Source of the DNA: Magnetospira sp. QH-2
GTDB taxonomy: Bacteria; Pseudomonadota; Alphaproteobacteria; Rhodospirillales; Magnetospiraceae
Assembly: GCF_000968135.1 (NCBI RefSeq)
Contig: NZ_FO538765.1
Location: 310,001-374,000 of the forward strand
Reading direction: 5' to 3'
DNA length: 64,000 nt
This document shows positions 33,436-38,954 of the stretch, piece after piece; position 1 is the stretch's first letter; the number at the start of each line of letters is the position of its first letter. The notes beneath the pieces were generated by a model. It was not told where the DNA came from. It saw only the letters and a program-made list of their open reading frames with translations, and ran no database searches. The translations under genes were made by a program, and so were the position numbers.

Positions 33436-34110
33436 TCAATCGGGATAGAGGCGCTTGAAGCCATCGGTGACTTTGGCCACATAGGACTCGTCATGATCCC
33501 GCCAGTAGCGGGGGTCATCCATCATTTTGCGCAGATCGTCCTCGTTCAGGGCGCCTTGATGGCGACCACCCTCGGTGACCAAGCCCGGTTCGCCCCCATT
33601 CATCATATTGAACAGAGCCAGCACCCCCTCGTAGGTGGTGCTCAGCTCGGCGAAGGTGGACTGAGGCAGGTTCGACTGTCCCCAGATTGCCAACTGGCGC
33701 GACACCTCGGCCCATTTGTCCTCGCCGCCGAAGCGTTCGATGAGACGCTGAAGCTGAGTCTGTGCGAACTGGTCGGCGACCAGGTCCACCACGGCCGGTA
33801 GGATTTTCTCTTCCGCCAGACTGTAGACCAGTTGCACCTGGGACCGGGTGAATCCGGCCTGATGCAGGCGCGTGTTGACTTCCGGATCGGAGGCCAGGAA
33901 CTCGCTGACCGTTTCGATCTGGTAGTCTTCGGGAGAGCCAGGAATGCCGTCGCCCCGGGCAGCACCGAAGCGCCGTTCCAACTCGAGATAGGAATCGAGC
34001 AGGGGTTGAACGCGGATTTCGCCTGTTGCCGGGTCTCGGAATTTTGCCGGGACATTGGCGGTCGGGGCGGCCCTGGCCGCCTTGGCAGGGATGGGGGTTT
34101 CCTTGGTCAT
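33436..34110 (-). CDS. Capsid assembly (scaffold) protein
   Basis: 224 residues from ATG 34110 (MTKETPIPAKAARAAPTANV) with RBS gaggagaa; the frame extends to 34254 without an RBS. It has a Pro/Ala-rich start, a helical middle (LLDSYLELERRFGAAR; SEFLASDPEVNTRLHQAGF) and a conserved end (MMDDPRYWRDHDESY ... GFKRLYPD). Position after the portal and composition match T7 gp9-like scaffolds. It would guide capsid assembly and leave before DNA packaging. Confidence 0.75.
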   Translation of the reverse strand: MTKETPIPAKAARAAPTANVPAKFRDPATGEIRVQPLLDSYLELERRFGAARGDGIPGSPEDYQIETVSEFLASDPEVNTRLHQAGFTRSQVQLVYSLAEEKILPAVVDLVADQFAQTQLQRLIERFGGEDKWAEVSRQLAIWGQSNLPQSTFAELSTTYEGVLALFNMMNGGEPGLVTEGGRHQGALNEDDLRKMMDDPRYWRDHDESYVAKVTDGFKRLYPD

Positions 34111-34153
34111 CTGAAATTTCTCCTCATGAGGTAAAGGGGGAATTGAAAAAAAG

Positions 34154-34438
34154 TCATTGGCCTTCGCCTTGCTGGCCCCGTTGAACCAGGGTCTGAAGGT
34201 AGGCCACCAGGTGACGCTGCCCCTCCATATGTCGAAGCGTTGCCGCGTCAACACCCGGGCCCAACGGCCGGTCGATGGTGATGGCTTTCAAGTGAGCCAG
34301 CACCCGTTGGCCATCCCGCGACGTGAAGCAGCGGGCGCAGGCCAGAGCCAGATCCTGCTGCAAGGCGGCCTGTTGGCGACGGGACTTGCGATCCGGGGCC
34401 GCGCTGAACCAGTTCCAGCCGTCTTGATCAGGTTCCAT
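34154..34438 (-). CDS. Bbp19-like small phage protein
   Basis: 94 residues overlapping the portal stop by 11 bases (MEPDQDGWNWFSAAPDRKS). Conserved stretches LACARCFTSRDGQRVLAHL and DAATLRHMEGQRHLVAYL are typical of the small Bbp19-type protein encoded after the portal in podovirus-like prophages. Function unknown; probably a minor head or packaging factor. Confidence 0.65.
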   Translation of the reverse strand: MEPDQDGWNWFSAAPDRKSRRQQAALQQDLALACARCFTSRDGQRVLAHLKAITIDRPLGPGVDAATLRHMEGQRHLVAYLQTLVQRGQQGEGQ

Positions 34439-36065
34439 GAGAGCCTCCCGAGGCTTGGCCTGTCACAGCGGGCAGGACCGCGCCAAGGGCCTGGGTCATC
34501 AACTCGGTCCCGTTGGCGCCCGCCAGGGCTGCGGGATCCGATGGCAGTGATGGTTGCGATGGCAACGTCGGCTCTTTCGGCACCTCGCCCGGTGCGCGGA
34601 CCAATTCCTCGGGGATATCGAAAGCCCGACCGAGCCACCGGGCAGCGGCGGAGATATCGACGATGGTCTGCACGTCGGCCCCGATCTCTCCCAGGGTGCG
34701 GATCCACAAGGAGATTTTCTGTGCTTCCTCGTGGGCCGCATCCCGGATCAAAGAGGACTGGTAGCGCAAGACCACTTCGCGGCCATCGATGCGCAGGTTG
34801 GGGATTTCCCCCCGCCGACGCAGGATGGCCTGGGCCCGCATGAGCAACGGATTAAGCAATTCCGCCTGCAAGCGGCCAAAGGTCGCCCCCAGCAGTCGGG
34901 ACATGTCTCCGGCCCGTTCCACCACTTCGGTGGCGGTCATCTTCGGACCATCCACCGGGCCCAACTTGTCGGCCAAAAGAGCTCTGCGGATGTTGGTGCG
35001 CAGGGTTTCCAGGACGATTTGCGAGGTCTGCAGTTCGCCCGGGGCTTTCAACGCCGTCAGACCCGCCGAGCCGACGGCTTTGGGAATGATGGTCCCCGGC
35101 GCCAGCTTGATTGTTGCCGGATTGAGGACGCCATCGTCGTCGGCTTGCCAGATCCCGGTCACGGTAATGGAGGCGTTCTTGAGGATCAGTTCGACCACCT
35201 TGTTGGCGGTCTTGATATCTGGCAGGGCTTTCATCACCGGTGAGCGCCCATAGTTTTCACCGGGCGATTTGACCCAGCGAAAAGCGATGAACGGGGAGTG
35301 AGCAAAACGGCCCTGACGCAAGATGGCGGGTTCGCCGTCGACTCCGTCCTCGGTTTCCAAGATGGCCCAATATGCGTAGGTCCCATCCTCGGGAATCACC
35401 GCTTCGACCACCGGAATCAGCTCGTCCGGGTTCTCCTCCTGGCGCCGCCGGAGGTCTTCCGGCAGGGAGGCTTCGGGGAATCGCACCTTGAATTGGCCAG
35501 AGGTTAATTCGGCCCGACGGTAGACCACATCCAACCGCCCGTTGCCACCATCTTCCAACACGACTTGCCCCAACGGCACGGCGGTGAAGCGAAAGGCCGA
35601 GGAATCGCCAATGGCGGCTTCCTCGAATTGCAGGCAGGCGGTGCCCACGGTTACCAGGTCCAGATAGCATTGGTGCATTTCGACGGTAAAATTAGAGCGA
35701 TCGAAATGGGTTTGTAGAACACGCGAGACCTGGTCGAGTTCATCGGCCATCTCTTCGCGGGACTCGTCGGTGACGTTCGGCCCGGCATTCAGACCGAACC
35801 AGTGGCCGCCCGGTGGGGTCAGATGACCCAGTAGGCTGGCGGCCAATTGATCCACGGCATCGGGGGCCGTGCCATCGAACAGGTGATCGGCTTTTTTCTC
35901 GCCTGCTTGACCCGCGATTAGGCTTCCGTCACGAAGGGGCAGGGCAAAGTCGTAGCATTCCTGCCAATGGGACTCCCAGGTGGTCCGGCGCTCCCTGGCC
36001 CGCTGATAGCGGGCCAGGATATCGGACGCCTTGATGGGATCAGTCTTGGGATGAGTCATCATCAT
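34428..36065 (-). CDS. Phage portal (head-tail connector) protein
   Basis: 545 residues of the T7 gp8-like head-tail connector family: LARYQRARERRTTWESHWQE, YDFALPLRDG, LFDGTAPDAVDQLAASLLGH, then FRWVKSPGENYGRSPVMKAL, LILKNASITVTGIWQADDDG and GDMSRLLGATFGRLQAELLN. It forms the dodecameric ring at one capsid vertex through which DNA enters and to which tail tube A binds. Two Met codons precede the likely start and the exact start is uncertain by 2-3 codons. The 4-base overlap with the upstream small gene indicates an operon. Confidence 0.9.
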   Translation of the reverse strand: MMMTHPKTDPIKASDILARYQRARERRTTWESHWQECYDFALPLRDGSLIAGQAGEKKADHLFDGTAPDAVDQLAASLLGHLTPPGGHWFGLNAGPNVTDESREEMADELDQVSRVLQTHFDRSNFTVEMHQCYLDLVTVGTACLQFEEAAIGDSSAFRFTAVPLGQVVLEDGGNGRLDVVYRRAELTSGQFKVRFPEASLPEDLRRRQEENPDELIPVVEAVIPEDGTYAYWAILETEDGVDGEPAILRQGRFAHSPFIAFRWVKSPGENYGRSPVMKALPDIKTANKVVELILKNASITVTGIWQADDDGVLNPATIKLAPGTIIPKAVGSAGLTALKAPGELQTSQIVLETLRTNIRRALLADKLGPVDGPKMTATEVVERAGDMSRLLGATFGRLQAELLNPLLMRAQAILRRRGEIPNLRIDGREVVLRYQSSLIRDAAHEEAQKISLWIRTLGEIGADVQTIVDISAAARWLGRAFDIPEELVRAPGEVPKEPTLPSQPSLPSDPAALAGANGTELMTQALGAVLPAVTGQASGGSHGT

Positions 36066-36268
36066 TCTCCCAACAGGGTTTTGCCTTGCGGCGGATTGGT
36101 TTCACTCAGCAGCCCTTTTTCCGAGGTCGCCACGGTGCCGGCACGGCCACGGCGGCGGCGCTCCATGTTTTCAAGCCGTAGTTTGCGTGCCTCTTCCTCC
36201 GGATCGGGGGCTGGCGGCGGGGCCGGCGGCGGTGCTGGCGCGGACGGTGCACTGAAAATTCCACCCAT
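36062..36268 (-). CDS. Small Pro-rich phage protein
   Basis: 68 residues from ATG 36268 (MGGIFSAPSAPAPPPAPPP) with RBS aaaggagtt; the longer frame to 36469 would run through a terminator. The C-terminal half reads EEEARKLRLENMERRRRGR, then SEKGLLSETNP and KTLLGE. Small proteins with this Pro-rich start, RRRRGRAGT core and KTLLGE end precede portal genes in alphaproteobacterial podovirus-like prophages. Role unknown. Confidence 0.65.
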   Translation of the reverse strand: MGGIFSAPSAPAPPPAPPPAPDPEEEARKLRLENMERRRRGRAGTVATSEKGLLSETNPPQGKTLLGE

Positions 36269-36301
36269 GGGTCGAACTCCTTTTGGTCTGGTTGACATAA
36301 A

Positions 36302-36325
36302 AAAAGCCCGGCCAATGCCGGGCTG
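36302..36325 (-). terminator. Rho-independent terminator upstream of the small Pro-rich gene
   Basis: On the minus strand: AGCCCGGC / GCCGGGCT with a 4-base loop and seven T residues, immediately before the RBS of the gene at 36268. Together with the promoter at 36402-36430 it forms a promoter-terminator-gene order that suggests attenuation or antitermination. Confidence 0.8.
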
Positions 36326-36401
36326 ATCGATGGATCTTAACGACCCCCCCTGCCGGGGTTTCCCAAAATGCGGACGCACTACTGGTGGTCGTTGAGTCCA
36401 C

Positions 36402-36430
36402 CTATAACCGGACATGTGTCCGTTCGTCAA
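36402..36430 (-). promoter_or_regulatory. Candidate late promoter with operator palindrome in the spacer
   Basis: On the minus strand: TTGACG (-35), 17 bases, TTATAG (-10). The spacer contains the inverted repeat CGGACA-CA-TGTCCG. It lies upstream of the portal operon and in the only AT-rich stretch of the head module. It is a good candidate for the promoter of the structural genes, with the palindrome as a repressor site. Confidence 0.55.
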
Positions 36431-36505
36431 TATAAAAATACGTTTTTTTTCACTAAATAAGATTTTCATATATATTTATGCAGATCAGAAAAAGAACATT
36501 ATGCG

Positions 36506-36543
36506 AAAAATCCCCTGATCTCGCATGGAAATCAGGGGATCTG
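36506..36543 (-). terminator. Rho-independent terminator after the papain-like gene
   Basis: Stem ATCCCCTGAT / ATCAGGGGAT with an 11-base loop, followed on the minus strand by TTTTCG. It separates the 36589-37346 gene pair from the portal operon. Confidence 0.75.
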
Positions 36544-36588
36544 GGAAGAACCGAATGATGAGAGAGGTGAAAGATGTCTGCGGCGGGT

Positions 36589-36987
36589 TCAGCCTTGGCG
36601 GATCAGGTATCGAAACAGCTGCCAGGGAGTCAGAATCCAGCGATTATGTAGGCCAAGAACCCTTTTTACGGACTCGACGCAGGTATATAGGCGGAAGGGG
36701 GCCATGCGTTTCGGGGCTTCCCGAACCTTGGTCACCGCCAGGCGATAGCCGTTTTCATGCAACCAGACGAGAGTCCCCAATCCGGAAGGGATCGGCCAGC
36801 GGCGCACCACGGTCTGATGGGATAGGGGATCACAAAGAACCCAGCCGTCGGCTTCCTTGACCAGGACGAAGCAGTGCCGGAACCCGGGACGGAGCCATGA
36901 CAGCCACCATATATCCGTATGAGCCACGAAACCGACGATGGCGTCCCCTTCTTTCCAGTCCCGCCTCATGCCTTCGTTCATGGTCAT
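36589..36987 (-). CDS. Phage-associated papain-like (NlpC-type) protein
   Basis: 132 residues. The motifs are GFVAHTDIWWLSW, RPGFRHCFVLVKEADGW, CDPLSHQTVV and RLYTCVESVKRVLGL followed by ILTPWQLFRYL. A His in the first strand region and a Cys later in YTCVE are the order expected of circularly permuted papain-like enzymes, a fold used by phage cell-wall hydrolases and by accessory virion proteins. It overlaps the next gene by 4 bases. Candidate roles are virion peptidoglycan hydrolase or a small amidase; the active-site assignment is by eye. Confidence 0.55.
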   Translation of the reverse strand: MTMNEGMRRDWKEGDAIVGFVAHTDIWWLSWLRPGFRHCFVLVKEADGWVLCDPLSHQTVVRRWPIPSGLGTLVWLHENGYRLAVTKVREAPKRMAPFRLYTCVESVKRVLGLHNRWILTPWQLFRYLIRQG

Positions 36988-37346
36988 TCCAGGATCCCTT
37001 TGGCTTTCAAGGGAGTGATCATCCGATCCAGCGCTTCATCCCAGAGTCGGGCGGCGATCTCCTCCTCCCGGGCCCGGGAGTCCGGCGGTCGCCCGGAGCG
37101 CCCGAATTCGAACAGGACTTGTAAATGATGGTGAGCGATCTTGCCGATGCGCCGCAGAGTCATCACGATCACATAGATGTCGTCCGGGTCGCAGGGGCGG
37201 GCGATATCCAACAGTCGTTCGGGGCGGGCTCCATCGTGCCGCATTTCCTGGTTGTGAATGAACCAGAACCAGACCTGCTCCACATCGGTAAAAGGCTCGA
37301 TCTGGCGCTCTGGGATGGGACGTGGGGCGAACTTAGGATTTTTCAC
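36984..37346 (-). CDS. Hypothetical alphaproteobacterial phage/regulatory protein
   Basis: 120 residues from GTG 37346 with RBS gggagg eight bases upstream; the frame from 37412 has no RBS. Conserved-looking stretches are EQVWFWFIHNQEMR, IARPCDPDDIYVIVMTLRR, HHLQVLFEFGRSGRPPDSR and LWDEALDRMITPLKAKGI. A mix of helices and the HHLxVLxxYGR-type motif recall a small DNA-binding or packaging protein of prophages. It is divergent from the S24 regulator, sharing its control region. No firm function. Confidence 0.5.
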   Translation of the reverse strand: MKNPKFAPRPIPERQIEPFTDVEQVWFWFIHNQEMRHDGARPERLLDIARPCDPDDIYVIVMTLRRIGKIAHHHLQVLFEFGRSGRPPDSRAREEEIAARLWDEALDRMITPLKAKGILE

Positions 37347-37375
37347 GGGGAGGACCTCCCAAGAGAAAAGTGAAC

Positions 37376-37439
37376 AATACAACAACTTTTCCCTGATACC
37401 TGGGATAAACATCCGATGTCAACGTATTTCTGTTGTATT
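37376..37439. promoter_or_regulatory. Inverted repeat in the divergent control region of the S24 regulator
   Basis: AATACAAC (37376-37383) and GTTGTATT (37432-37439) are perfect inverted copies about 48 bases apart, lying between the phage gene starting at 37346 and the regulator starting at 37481. They could be operator half-sites for a looping or two-site repressor. No binding data. Confidence 0.35.
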
Positions 37440-37480
37440 TTCCTATGGCCGACGGCGCAAAATTGTGTGAAGATGTTCCC

Positions 37481-38113
37481 ATGCTAAGACATGCAGATGT
37501 ATGGCGGGCCATCGACCGCCTGGCCGAGGAACACGGCATGTCGGCTTCGGGCCTGGCGAAAAAAGCGGGGCTGGATCCGACGACCTTTAACAAGAGCAAG
37601 CGCACCACGGGTGATGGCAAGTTGCGCTGGCCGAGCACGGAGTCCGTCTCCAAGGTGCTGAACGCCACCGGTGCGACCATTGGCGAATTCGTGTCCTATA
37701 TTGGCGAATCGCGGGGTCTGGGCGTTTTTCGCAACGTGCCGTTGATTGGTTTGGCCCAGGCAGGGGATGACGGCTACTTCGACGATTCGGGCTATCCGGC
37801 CGGCAGTGGCTGGGACGAGATCCCGTTTCCGGAAATCGGCGACCCTAAATGCTATGCCCTTGAGATTACCGGGCAAAGTATGGAGCCGGTGTATCGGGAT
37901 GGGGATCGGGTGCTGGTCTCGCCCGGCGCCACCATCCGACGCGGCGACCGGTTGATAGCCAAGACTCGTCTGGGCGAGGTTATGGCCAAGGAGTTGGTGC
38001 GCATGACCGCCCGCAAGGTGGAATTACGCTCACTCAACCCGGACCATGCGGACCGCGAGCTCTCCATGGACGAGGTGGAATGGATGGCCCGGATCATCTG
38101 GGCTAGTCAATAA
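37481..38113 (+). CDS. LexA-like HTH/S24 transcriptional regulator
   Basis: 210 residues from ATG 37481 (MLRHADVWRAIDRLAEEHG); the frame opens 16 codons earlier but the family starts here. The N-terminal XRE helix-turn-helix (SASGLAKKAGLDPTTFNKS) is followed by a linker with a LexA-type Ala-Gly bond (GLAQAGDDG) and the S24 peptidase domain with Ser in GQSMEP and Lys in RLIAKT. This architecture indicates a repressor that can self-cleave on RecA activation. Close relatives are common on alphaproteobacterial chromosomes, so it may be a host regulator rather than the prophage repressor, but it borders the phage module and is divergent from it. Confidence 0.85.
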   Translation: MLRHADVWRAIDRLAEEHGMSASGLAKKAGLDPTTFNKSKRTTGDGKLRWPSTESVSKVLNATGATIGEFVSYIGESRGLGVFRNVPLIGLAQAGDDGYFDDSGYPAGSGWDEIPFPEIGDPKCYALEITGQSMEPVYRDGDRVLVSPGATIRRGDRLIAKTRLGEVMAKELVRMTARKVELRSLNPDHADRELSMDEVEWMARIIWASQ

Positions 38114-38140
38114 GCCATCGTTTCGGTACCTGATTCGTGT

Positions 38141-38170
38141 ATATCGCCGCTTCCTTCGGAGGCGGTGATT
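38141..38170 (+). terminator. Terminator-like hairpin after the S24 regulator
   Basis: Stem ATCGCCGC / GGCGGTGAT with a 10-base loop and a T-rich 3' side (TTTCTCCTTT), about 28 bases past the stop. Confidence 0.5.
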
Positions 38171-38211
38171 TCTCCTTTACAGGTGTTCCGTAAATATTCT
38201 ATTTTACGGGA

Positions 38212-38487
38212 ATGAAGACCCTTTGTGAGAAAATATCGCGCCTTGAAGGCCTGCATCGCCGCTATGAGGCACCGCCTGTGGAACAGCGGCGGATTGCCTT
38301 GGCGGGGGGTGCCCTGCGTTTGACCGATCTGCGTCAGACGATTCGCGCGCGGGATCTGGACCAGCGGGCGGGAGGTGTCCTCCGTGCCGTGGCCTTGCGT
38401 CGCGCCGGTCGGGATCAACCGGAATCCGATGCCCGGCTACAGGAGCTCTGCCATCGCCTAGGAAATCTGCGGTCCGGCGCGGTATAA
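38212..38487 (+). CDS. Hypothetical helical protein
   Basis: 91 residues (MKTLCEKISRLEGLHRRYEA), Arg/Leu/Ala-rich and predicted all-helical, with no signal peptide. GC-rich third positions support coding. It stands between the S24 regulator and the helicase. No family recognised; it has the size of small nucleic-acid or ribosome-associated proteins, but this is not evidence of function. Confidence 0.4.
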   Translation: MKTLCEKISRLEGLHRRYEAPPVEQRRIALAGGALRLTDLRQTIRARDLDQRAGGVLRAVALRRAGRDQPESDARLQELCHRLGNLRSGAV

Positions 38488-38741
38488 CCTTATTTTACAC
38501 TCAACAATTTACCCCCATAGCTCATGCGGTAATAGACATGAGTACCCTTGTATTTCGATCTATTGTTGAGTAAATTACTTGGTATTGGAGGATGGCTCAT
38601 CCCGGAGGCCCACCGGACATCCGCCAACGGCGCAGGACCCGTTCGCCGAAACCCAGCGGGACCAACATCACTCCGTCCCGTCGGCCATGCATCGCTCCTT
38701 GGTGGTGGCCGACGGGACCAACAAACAGAGGGACCCGATCC

Positions 38742-38903
38742 ATGTCGAAATATGAACCGAGCCTCGAACAATTGTTGAGTGATCCGATCATTCATGCGGT
38801 CATGCGCCGCGATGGTCTGGTGGCCGAGGATATCCGCTCGGTGATCAATCAGGCCCGCGCCCATATGCGCCCGACTTCCCAGTTGAGCTGCGCCTGCCGC
38901 TGA
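38742..38903 (+). CDS. Small conserved-type hypothetical protein
   Basis: 53 residues from ATG 38742 (MSKYEPSLEQLLSDPIIHAVM), helical, ending in Cys-Ala-Cys-Arg. Its pattern (SLExLLSDPxxxAVMxxDG) is like small unannotated proteins widespread in alphaproteobacteria. There is no strong RBS. Function unknown. Confidence 0.5.
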   Translation: MSKYEPSLEQLLSDPIIHAVMRRDGLVAEDIRSVINQARAHMRPTSQLSCACR

Positions 38904-38954
38904 TTTCGCCTCATCACCCTGTTCCCCGGCCGGGGGCCTGCCTATACTCCGGCC

